From: DATFLK01 sp035267815
GTDB taxonomy: Bacteria > Pseudomonadota > Zetaproteobacteria > Mariprofundales > Mariprofundaceae
Assembly: GCA_035267815.1 (NCBI GenBank)
Contig: DATFLK010000027.1
Span: 1 to 11,823, forward strand
Reading direction: 5' to 3'
DNA: 11,823 nt
Position 1 is the stretch's first letter; each line of letters opens with the position of its first letter. Positions 6,453 to 11,823 of this stretch are shown here, one piece after another. The notes under the pieces were generated by a model, which was not told where the DNA came from, ran no database searches, and saw only the letters and a program-made list of their open reading frames with translations. A program made the translations under genes and the position numbers.

Positions 6453-6824
6453 ATGGCCTTGAACAAGAAACAGCTGGAGAAATACGAGGAACAGCTCGTC
6501 AACTGGCGCAAGGAGCTGGAGGACGGCCTCAACCAGACCATGCACGCCATGCAACAGGAGGAGCCCAGCTCCTATCCTGACCCGACGGACCAGGCCAGTG
6601 TCGAGAGTGATCGCAATTTCGACCTGCGCATTCGCGACCGCGAACGGCGCCTGATCCGGAAGATCGATCAGGCCATGGAACGCATCAAGGACGGTAGCTT
6701 CGGCATGTGCGAAAGCTGTGGCGGCGCGATCAGCGCCAAACGCCTGCAGGCCAGGCCGGTCACGACACTCTGCATCGACTGCAAGACCGCTCAGGAGCAG
6801 GAAGAGCGCACCCGCGTCGACTAA
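6453..6824 (+). CDS. dksA: RNA polymerase-binding transcription factor DksA (short form)
   Basis: Binds the secondary channel of RNA polymerase and, with ppGpp, redirects transcription in the stringent response. The 123-residue protein has the coiled coil (about 5-80) with the tip motif DPTDQA (43-48), which fits the D..D.A consensus needed for DksA activity, the LRIRDRERRLIRKID helix, and a four-cysteine zinc finger (Cys86, Cys89, Cys107, Cys110; 17 residues between the pairs). It is about 28 residues shorter than E. coli DksA (151), lacking only the variable N-terminus. The frame opens at 6432, but the ATG at 6453 is preceded by GGAGG (6442-6446) at 6 bases and begins the conserved MALNKKQLEKY. 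The stop codon overlaps that of the convergent lysR gene. Confidence 0.95.
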   Translation: MALNKKQLEKYEEQLVNWRKELEDGLNQTMHAMQQEEPSSYPDPTDQASVESDRNFDLRIRDRERRLIRKIDQAMERIKDGSFGMCESCGGAISAKRLQARPVTTLCIDCKTAQEQEERTRVD

Positions 6825-7717
6825 TTCCCGGAGGCATCTTTTCGGGCCGCCGAGGTCAGCATATCGGCCAGCGCTTGTGCCCCCGGACCGGCCTCCTTGC
6901 GACGCGAAAATACAAGATATAGCGGAACACGACGACTGCGCCCCTTGCTGAGGGGAAGCGGCCGCAGCACCCCGCCTGTCAGCTCCTCTTCGATGCGGTG
7001 ACGGGGAAGCCATCCGAATCCGAGGCCACTGGCAATCACCGAAACCGCCGTATCCATACTGGAAACCGTCCAACGCTGTTCGGCCCCGAGCCACCCCTCG
7101 TCGCGCTGCCGGCGCATCCCGGAATCACGGATCACCACCTGTAACTCGCGTGCCAGTTCACGCGCCGAAATATTCGTTCCGCCAAGATGATGTAACGGAT
7201 GCTCGGGGTGTGCCACCGCCATCATCTCCACCATGATGATCTGCTCACCGAGAAACCCGGTGGGCAACCGGCCGACGATGGCAACATCCGCCCAGCCATC
7301 CACCAGTAACTCCTCGGCACCGGAGAGCACCTCCTCACGCAACTGCACGCGCGCACCCCGGCTCTGCGCCGCAAAGTCGTGGAGGGCACGGGTCAGAAGC
7401 GATGTCGGAAAGATCGTATCGACCGCCAACCGGACCTCGGCCTCCCATCCATGCGTCAGACTCTCCGCCAACGCCTCCATCTGGCCGGCATCGTCCAGCA
7501 ACTGCCGGGCACGGTGCAGCATGGCCTCCCCCGCCGTCGTCAGCACCGCCTTTCGTCCCTCGACCCGGAGTAGCCCCAATCCCAGCCGCTCCTGCAGAGA
7601 GGCCACGCTGTAACTGACGGACGACTGGCTCTTGTGCAGCACCTGTGCGGCTCGGGCGAAACCACCGTGGTCCACCACCGCCTGCAGGGCGCGCCACTGT
7701 TCGAGGCTCGCCTTCAT
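6821..7717 (-). CDS. LysR-family transcriptional regulator (YhaJ-like)
   Basis: A 298-residue LysR regulator. The N-terminal winged helix-turn-helix (about 4-63) contains FARAAQVLHKSQSSVSYSVASLQERLG (20-46), then a linker helix (64-90) and a periplasmic-binding-protein-like effector domain (about 92-290). The junction LTHGWEAEVRLAVDTIFP (87-104) resembles the corresponding part of E. coli YhaJ as I recall it, but I do not claim orthology. It diverges from the doxX-CDGSH-yqjG-pirin-nitroreductase-tas operon, with a T-N11-A palindrome in the spacer, so it is the likely regulator of that operon and probably represses itself. The ligand is unknown; quinol or nitroaromatic derivatives are plausible from the target genes. 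The start at 7717 has no Shine-Dalgarno sequence. The TAG stop overlaps the dksA TAA. Confidence 0.93.
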   Translation of the reverse strand: MKASLEQWRALQAVVDHGGFARAAQVLHKSQSSVSYSVASLQERLGLGLLRVEGRKAVLTTAGEAMLHRARQLLDDAGQMEALAESLTHGWEAEVRLAVDTIFPTSLLTRALHDFAAQSRGARVQLREEVLSGAEELLVDGWADVAIVGRLPTGFLGEQIIMVEMMAVAHPEHPLHHLGGTNISARELARELQVVIRDSGMRRQRDEGWLGAEQRWTVSSMDTAVSVIASGLGFGWLPRHRIEEELTGGVLRPLPLSKGRSRRVPLYLVFSRRKEAGPGAQALADMLTSAARKDASGN

Positions 7718-7719
7718 AT

Positions 7720-7734
7720 ATCGAAAATTTCGAT
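7720..7734. promoter_or_regulatory. LysR-type operator, perfect 7+1+7 palindrome (T-N11-A)
   Basis: The sequence ATCGAAA-A-TTTCGAT is a perfect dyad around one central base and contains TCGAAAATTTCGA, an exact T-N11-A LysR box (T at 7721, A at 7733). It begins 3 bases upstream of the lysR ATG. Measured against the candidate doxX promoter its centre lies near -63, the usual place of a LysR recognition site. Against the candidate lysR promoter it lies just downstream of the start point, which would give autorepression. Related half-sites recur at ATCGAT (7763-7768) and TTCGAA (7796-7801). Confidence 0.6.
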
Positions 7735-7746
7735 CATAATGTGCGA

Positions 7747-7775
7747 ATTATTGCGCTTTTTAATCGATGAAACAA
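7747..7775 (-). promoter_or_regulatory. Candidate lysR promoter
   Basis: On the minus strand TTGTTT (7775-7770) and AATAAT (7752-7747) are separated by 17 bases. The -10 matches the consensus at 5 of 6 positions and the -35 at 3 of 6. Transcription would start near 7740, so the palindrome at 7720-7734 would lie at about +6 to +20. Found by eye only. Confidence 0.35.
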
Positions 7776-7789
7776 GCCATAACATGGCT
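7775..7789. repeat. Second inverted repeat in the lysR-doxX spacer
   Basis: AGCCAT-AAC-ATGGCT is a perfect 6+3+6 inverted repeat. It covers CATAAC (7778-7783), the best-placed -10 candidate for the doxX operon (4 of 6 to consensus, about 60 bases from the LysR palindrome). It has no LysR T-N11-A form, so it could be the site of another regulator, a short hairpin at the 5' end of the message, or chance. Confidence 0.3.
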
Positions 7790-7814
7790 GCTATATTCGA
7801 AAAGGAGGCAAACG

Positions 7815-8207
7815 ATGCAGTGGATTGAGTTTCTCGGTCGCATCCTGCTGGCCCAGCTCTTCTTCCTTGCTGGACTCGGCAAGATATCGGGCTATGCGGC
7901 CACCCAGGGATATATGGAATCGATGGGCGTCAGCGGCAGCCTGCTGCCGCTTGTCATCGCGCTGGAGATCGTTGCGCCGTTGATGCTGATCGTCGGCTGG
8001 CGGACACGCTTGGCCGCAGCGGCACTGGCCGGCTTCACCGTCATCGCCGCCGCCATCTTCCACCACGATCTGGCCAACCAGATGCAGATGATCATGTTCA
8101 CGAAGGATCTGGCCATCACCGGCGGGCTGATGCTGCTCTGCATCTACGGGCCCGGCCGGGTCAGCCTCGATCACCGTGTTGACCAAGCACGGAAAGCATC
8201 ACTCTAA
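7815..8207 (+). CDS. yqjF: DoxX-family inner-membrane protein (YqjF-like)
   Basis: A 130-residue integral membrane protein with four predicted helices (about 5-22, 43-61, 65-84, 98-113). Conserved DoxX features are GRILLAQLFFLAGLGKISGYAATQGYMESMGV (8-39), LPLVIALEIVAPL (44-56), the R.A....AGF....A..FH segment (65-83) and MFTKDLAITGGLMLL (94-108). Length and these blocks match E. coli YqjF closely. DoxX proteins are membrane partners of redox and detoxification systems and the biochemical role is not settled; YqjF is induced by nitroaromatic breakdown products. First gene of the operon. Start ATG at 7815 has a strong AAAGGAGG (7800-7807) at 7 bases, so the open frame back to 7767 is not used. 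The next gene begins 9 bases after its stop. Confidence 0.9.
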   Translation: MQWIEFLGRILLAQLFFLAGLGKISGYAATQGYMESMGVSGSLLPLVIALEIVAPLMLIVGWRTRLAAAALAGFTVIAAAIFHHDLANQMQMIMFTKDLAITGGLMLLCIYGPGRVSLDHRVDQARKASL

Positions 8208-8216
8208 GGAGAATCG

Positions 8217-8456
8217 ATGATGAGCATCTACGACAGGAAGAGCCCTTACGAGGTCGGTCTCACAGCCGGCGAAACCGTCTATCTGTGCCGGTGTGGCGGC
8301 ACCGGCAACCCGCCCTTCTGCGACGGCTCCCACAACGAGCAACCGGGCGACAAGGAACCGCTCGCGCACCAGGCCGAAGCGGATGGCACGCTCTATGTCT
8401 GCGGCTGCGGCCGATCGGGCAACATCCCCTTCTGCGACGGCTCGCACCTGGACTGA
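8217..8456 (+). CDS. Tandem CDGSH iron-sulfur protein
   Basis: A 79-residue soluble protein consisting almost only of two CDGSH motifs. Each fits C-X-C-X2-(S/T)-X3-P-X-C-D-G-S-H exactly: Cys24, Cys26, Cys35, His39 and Cys62, Cys64, Cys73, His77. Each should therefore hold one redox-active, acid-labile [2Fe-2S] cluster with three Cys and one His ligand. There is no membrane helix, unlike mitoNEET, so it is expected in the cytosol. It lies 9 bases after doxX and 12 before yqjG, inside the operon, which suggests electron transfer or redox sensing linked to the neighbouring reductases; this is inference. Start: adjacent ATGs at 8217 and 8220, with TAAGGAG (8205-8211) overlapping the doxX stop; either is possible. 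Confidence 0.92.
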   Translation: MMSIYDRKSPYEVGLTAGETVYLCRCGGTGNPPFCDGSHNEQPGDKEPLAHQAEADGTLYVCGCGRSGNIPFCDGSHLD

Positions 8457-8468
8457 GACGGATTCGGG

Positions 8469-9449
8469 ATGGGTATGCTTGTCGACGGTGTCTGGAGCAC
8501 CGAATGGTATGATACCAAGGCCACGAAGGGTGCCTTCGTGCGTCCCTCGGCCTCTTTCCGCAACTGGATCACGCCGGACGGCGCGCCCGGCCCCAGCGGC
8601 GACGGAGGGTTCAAAGCGGAGGCGGGGCGTTATCACCTCTACGTATCGCTCGCCTGCCCGTGGGCCAACCGGACGCTGATCCTGCGCAAACTTAAGCATC
8701 TCGAAGAGATCGTCTCCGTCGATGTCGTACACCCGCACATGCTGGAGCACGGCTGGGAATTCCGTGAGCCCTTCCGCGACTCACTCTACGGAAGCCGATA
8801 CCTCCACGAGCTCTATACCCGTGCCGATGCACACTACTCGGGACGCGTCTCCGTACCGCTGCTATGGGACAGGGAGCGGGAGACCATCGTCAACAACGAG
8901 TCCGCCGACATCATCCGCATGTTCAACAGCGCCTTCGCTGCCATCGCCGAACCCTCCGGGGACTACTATCCGGAATCGCGCCGCGAAGAAATCGACCGGC
9001 TGAACGACGACATCTACGAGCATGTGAACAACGGCGTCTACCGTTGCGGATTCGCCACCAGCCAGACCGCCTACGAGGAGGCCTTCGATGCCCTGTTCGA
9101 TGCCCTAGATCGGCTGGAGACACGGCTTGCCGGACAACGCTACCTGACCGGGAACCAAATCACCGAGGCGGACTGGCGGCTGTTCACCACGCTGATACGC
9201 TTCGATGCCGTCTACCACGGTCACTTCAAGTGTAATCAGCGGCGTATCGCCGACTACACCCATCTCTACGGCTACCTGCGCGACCTATATCAGCAGCCGG
9301 GGGTTGCAGAGACGGTCGATTTCGACCATATCAAGCAGCACTACTACTACAGTCACGACATGATCAACCCGACGCGCATCGTGCCGAAGGGACCGGTACA
9401 GGATCTCTGGACGGCGCACGGCAGGGAACAACTGGAGGCCGAACCATGA
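8469..9449 (+). CDS. yqjG: Glutathionyl-hydroquinone reductase, Xi-class GST (YqjG/ECM4)
   Basis: Reduces glutathionyl-hydroquinones to hydroquinones, releasing glutathione disulfide. The 326-residue protein follows E. coli YqjG (328) nearly end to end: MGMLVDGVWSTEWYDTKATKG at the N-terminus, FRNWITPDGAPGPSG.GGF.AE..RYHLYVSLACPWANRT (30-69) with catalytic Cys63 in the CPWA motif, HYSGRVSVPLLWD (122-134), the glutathione-site SN-type stretch NNESADIIRMFN (142-153), GDYYP, and the C-terminal helical domain with VNNGVYRCGFATSQ..Y and RYLTGNQITEADWRLFTTLIRFD. The C-terminal HYYYSH...INP.RI..KGP is also typical. The start at 8469 has only a weak ribosome-binding site; an ATG two codons later is an alternative. 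Its last codons overlap the pirin start by 4 bases. Confidence 0.95.
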   Translation: MGMLVDGVWSTEWYDTKATKGAFVRPSASFRNWITPDGAPGPSGDGGFKAEAGRYHLYVSLACPWANRTLILRKLKHLEEIVSVDVVHPHMLEHGWEFREPFRDSLYGSRYLHELYTRADAHYSGRVSVPLLWDRERETIVNNESADIIRMFNSAFAAIAEPSGDYYPESRREEIDRLNDDIYEHVNNGVYRCGFATSQTAYEEAFDALFDALDRLETRLAGQRYLTGNQITEADWRLFTTLIRFDAVYHGHFKCNQRRIADYTHLYGYLRDLYQQPGVAETVDFDHIKQHYYYSHDMINPTRIVPKGPVQDLWTAHGREQLEAEP

Positions 9450-10171
9450 TCACGCTGCAACAGGCCATGAAAGTACCCGAAGGCGCCGGTGTAACCGTCC
9501 AGCGCCTGATGCCGGTGGACGGACTGCTCAACCTCGATCCCTTCGTCCTATGGGACCACTTCTCGATCGATAACGGTGCCGGTTTTCCGGACCATCCCCA
9601 TCGCGGTTTCGAGGCCATCACCTACATCTTCTCCGGCGGTATGCACCATGCCGACAACCTCGGCAACGCCTCCACCGTCACGTCCGGCGGCGCACAGCGG
9701 TTCACCGCCGGACGCGGACTGGTCCACTCCGAGAAGCCAGTCCCCGGAGAGATCACGGCAGGGATTCAGCTCTGGATCAATCTTCCCAGACGCCTGAAAA
9801 GCATCGCCCCGGACTACCAGCAGGTCAATGCCGACCAGTTCCCCGAAAAGATCATCCCGGGCGGCACGCTCCGCACCATCGTGGGCAGGGGATCCCCCCT
9901 GAAACTGCATACCGATGTACTCTACCTAGAGCTGGAACTGGGAGAGGGAAGCGAGTGGAAACAGGCCATTCCGGACGGGATGCGCGGGCTGGCCTACGCC
10001 GTCGAGGGCAATCTCGACATCAACGGTCACACCATCCGACAGGGAGATGCCTGCCTGATCGACAAGCAGGACAAGCTTACCGCATCGGCCCTGGAGACGA
10101 GCCGCGCCATGCTCTGTTTCGGTCGGCCCCACCACGAACCGATTCGCCAGTACGGTCCCTTCGTCGATTGA
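9446..10171 (+). CDS. Pirin family protein (bicupin)
   Basis: A 241-residue pirin with two cupin domains (about 15-125 and 140-235). The N-terminal cupin carries the metal-binding set His50, His52 (FPDHPHRGFE, 47-56), His94 and Glu96 (GLVHSEKP, 91-98), equivalent to human pirin His56, His58, His101 and Glu103. IQLWINLPRRLKSIAPDYQ (108-126) is the conserved linker. Some bacterial pirins show quercetin 2,3-dioxygenase activity and others act as redox-responsive partners of other proteins; the role here is not determined. The E. coli pirin gene yhaK neighbours the LysR gene yhaJ, a parallel to this locus. Start ATG at 9446 overlaps the yqjG stop by 4 bases and has GGAGG (9434-9438) at 7 bases. 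Confidence 0.93.
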   Translation: MITLQQAMKVPEGAGVTVQRLMPVDGLLNLDPFVLWDHFSIDNGAGFPDHPHRGFEAITYIFSGGMHHADNLGNASTVTSGGAQRFTAGRGLVHSEKPVPGEITAGIQLWINLPRRLKSIAPDYQQVNADQFPEKIIPGGTLRTIVGRGSPLKLHTDVLYLELELGEGSEWKQAIPDGMRGLAYAVEGNLDINGHTIRQGDACLIDKQDKLTASALETSRAMLCFGRPHHEPIRQYGPFVD

Positions 10172-10202
10172 GCCAACAACCTACTACTGAAAAGGAGTTC
10201 TG

Positions 10203-10805
10203 ATGCATTCCAAACCGGCACAAACGACCATCGACATCCACGACGTCATCGCGGGACGCTGGAGCCCCCGCGCCTTCGACGCGACGCGCGCCCTGTCGCA
10301 TGACACCATCATCAGCCTGCTCGAGGCGGCGCGCTGGGCCCCCTCCTGCTTCGGCGAGGAGCCCTGGCGCTTTGTCGTCTGCGACCGGTTTTCGCAACCG
10401 GATGCATGGCGGGCGGCGCTCGATTTCCTGGTGCCGAAGAACCAGCGCTGGGCCGGCAATGCGCCGCTGCTTCTCCTTGCCTGCGCCGATACCGCCTTCC
10501 GCGCGAGCGATGAACCGAACCGCTGGGGCGAGTACGATACCGGCGCGGCGAGCGAGAACCTCTGCCTCCAGGCCATTGCCCTGGGGCTCGCCGCCCACCA
10601 GATGGGTGGCTTCGATACTGACAAGGCACGTGCTACCTTCCGCATCCCGAAGCGCTTCACCCCCATGGCGATGATCGCCGTGGGCTATCAGGCCCATGCC
10701 GATACCCTCGACGAGGATTTCAGGGCCATCGAACTGAGCGAGCGCACGCGCCGGCCTCTGCATGAACTCTTTTTCGCCGGCGAATGGGAGAAGGAGCTCA
10801 CATGA
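10203..10805 (+). CDS. Nitroreductase-family FMN protein
   Basis: A 200-residue single-domain protein of the FMN nitroreductase fold. The FMN-phosphate motif RWSPRAFD (19-26) is near the N-terminus, followed by LLEAARWAPSCFGEEPWRFVV (39-59), a mid-protein WGEYDTGAASENLCLQAIALGLAAHQMGGFD segment (helix and G-rich turn near FMN) and PKRFTPMAMIAVGY. Members use NAD(P)H to reduce nitroaromatics, quinones or flavins; the exact substrate cannot be told from sequence. It lies 31 bases after pirin, the largest gap in the operon, with its own strong AAAGGAG (10191-10197) at 5 bases. Its stop overlaps the start of the aldo-keto reductase gene by 4 bases. Confidence 0.9.
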   Translation: MHSKPAQTTIDIHDVIAGRWSPRAFDATRALSHDTIISLLEAARWAPSCFGEEPWRFVVCDRFSQPDAWRAALDFLVPKNQRWAGNAPLLLLACADTAFRASDEPNRWGEYDTGAASENLCLQAIALGLAAHQMGGFDTDKARATFRIPKRFTPMAMIAVGYQAHADTLDEDFRAIELSERTRRPLHELFFAGEWEKELT

Positions 10806-11823
10806 TCTACCGCAGGCTTGGCAACACGGACATCGAGGTCAGCGTCATCTGCCTAGGCACGATGACCTGGGGACAACAGAACACGGCTGAAGAGGCGTTC
10901 GAGCAGCTGAACTATGCACTCGATCAGGGCGTCAATTTCGTCGATACCGCCGAGCTCTATGCCATCCCGCCGCGCAAGGAGACCTACGGTGCGACCGAGT
11001 CGATCATCGGCAAATGGCTCAAAAAAACCGGCAAGCGCGATGATATCGTACTGGCCAGCAAGGTGTGCGGCCCGACCGCTTGGTGCCCGCACATCCGCGA
11101 GGGCAAGGCGAAGCTGGATCGCGATAATATCATCACCGCCTGCGAGGCGAGCCTCAAACGGCTCAACACCGATCATCTGGACCTCTATCAGGTCCACTGG
11201 CCCGAACGCCGCACCAATTTCTTCGGGAGGCTCGGCTTCGAACCGGCCGACGATGCCGATACCACACCGATCGAAGCGACCCTGACGGCGCTCGATGAAC
11301 TGGTCCGTGCCGGCAAGGTGCGCCATGTCGGCATCTCCAACGAAACACCGTGGGGCGTCATGCAATACCTGCGCGCTGCCGAACGGAAGAAGCTTGCGCG
11401 CATCGTCTCGATACAGAACCCGTACAGTCTGCTCAACCGCAGCTTCGAGGTAGGCCTGGCGGAAATGGCCTGCCGCGATCAGGTGGGGCTGCTGGCCTAC
11501 TCGCCGCTCGGTTTCGGGGTTCTCTCCGGCAAATACCTCGACGGCAGGCAACCGGAGAACGGCCGCATCACGCTTTTCCCGGACTACACCCGCTACACCA
11601 ATGCGGCCGGTATTGCAGCCACCGAGGCCTATGTCCGGTTGGCACGTGCACACGGGCTCGACCCGGCGCAGATGGCGCTGGCCTTCGTCAACAGCCGACC
11701 CTTCCTGACCGCCAACATCATCGGCGCCACCACGATGGAGCAATTGAAGGACAACATCGCCAGCATCGATCTCACCCTCTCCGACGAGGTGATATCGGCC
11801 ATCGAGGATATCCACAAGCACCA
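10802..11823 (+). CDS. tas: NADP(H)-dependent aldo-keto reductase, Tas type (cut by right edge)
   Basis: Aldo-keto reductase with an (alpha/beta)8 barrel. The 340 visible codons closely follow E. coli Tas (346), including LYQVHWPERRTNFFG, IVSIQNPYSLLNRSFEVGLAE, LDPAQMALAFV and GATTMEQLKDNI. The catalytic tetrad is Asp48 (NFVDTAELY), Tyr53, Lys87 (VLASKVCG) and His132. Only about six C-terminal residues should lie beyond the window. The start ATG at 10802 has AAGGAG (10791-10796) at 5 bases and overlaps the nitroreductase stop by 4. As a carbonyl reductase it fits an aldehyde/quinone detoxification role in this operon; its physiological substrate is not known. More genes of the operon could follow outside the window. 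Confidence 0.93.
   Translation, partial: MIYRRLGNTDIEVSVICLGTMTWGQQNTAEEAFEQLNYALDQGVNFVDTAELYAIPPRKETYGATESIIGKWLKKTGKRDDIVLASKVCGPTAWCPHIREGKAKLDRDNIITACEASLKRLNTDHLDLYQVHWPERRTNFFGRLGFEPADDADTTPIEATLTALDELVRAGKVRHVGISNETPWGVMQYLRAAERKKLARIVSIQNPYSLLNRSFEVGLAEMACRDQVGLLAYSPLGFGVLSGKYLDGRQPENGRITLFPDYTRYTNAAGIAATEAYVRLARAHGLDPAQMALAFVNSRPFLTANIIGATTMEQLKDNIASIDLTLSDEVISAIEDIHKH

Noticed and set aside
6826..6845. Possible terminator hairpin after dksA (CCCG ... CGGG)
   Set aside because: The stem has only 4 pairs with a long loop and no T-run follows; the bases are coding sequence of lysR.
10853..11821. 322-codon open frame on the minus strand opposite tas
   Set aside because: The plus-strand protein is an almost complete Tas homologue with its full catalytic tetrad. 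The antisense frame is a by-product of high G+C and shows no recognisable domain.

Overview
The window is 11.8 kb of G+C-rich DNA (about 60% by eye), almost fully coding, from a Gram-negative bacterium. An LPS-assembly protein (LptD), a ubiquinone O-methyltransferase (UbiG), NagZ and DksA together point to a ubiquinone-making member of the Pseudomonadota. DksA is of the short (about 120-residue) form. I do not assign a class. No rRNA, tRNA, CRISPR array, insertion sequence or integration scar was seen.

Left part (1-6824), mostly housekeeping. On the minus strand, ubiG is followed after 8 bases by lptD, which runs off the left edge. Divergent from them on the plus strand are two overlapping DppB/DppC-type ABC permease genes with no solute-binding protein or ATPase beside them, then nagZ (peptidoglycan recycling). 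Next come a MoeB/ThiF-type E1 adenylyltransferase fused to a rhodanese domain, lipB (lipoate attachment) and dksA (stringent-response cofactor of RNA polymerase). lipB has no ATG, GTG or TTG at the place where its protein must begin.

Right part (6821-11823), an inducible-looking cluster. A LysR regulator gene on the minus strand ends on the dksA stop codon (the two stops overlap) and diverges from a tight six-gene plus-strand operon: DoxX membrane protein (YqjF-like), a small protein with two CDGSH iron-sulfur motifs, Xi-class glutathionyl-hydroquinone reductase (YqjG), pirin, an FMN nitroreductase-family protein, and a Tas-type aldo-keto reductase cut by the window edge a few residues before its expected end. 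Two of the five junctions are 4-base ATGA overlaps and the others are 9, 12 and 31 bases. The 97-base divergent spacer holds a perfect 15-base palindrome of the LysR T-N11-A form.

Gene content parallels the E. coli yqjF-yqjG / yhaJ (LysR) / yhaK (pirin) neighbourhood, where YhaJ responds to nitroaromatic-derived quinol compounds. I infer that this is a LysR-controlled module for detoxifying quinones, nitroaromatics or other electrophiles. The tandem-CDGSH protein as a built-in member is its least expected part and the best lead in the window.
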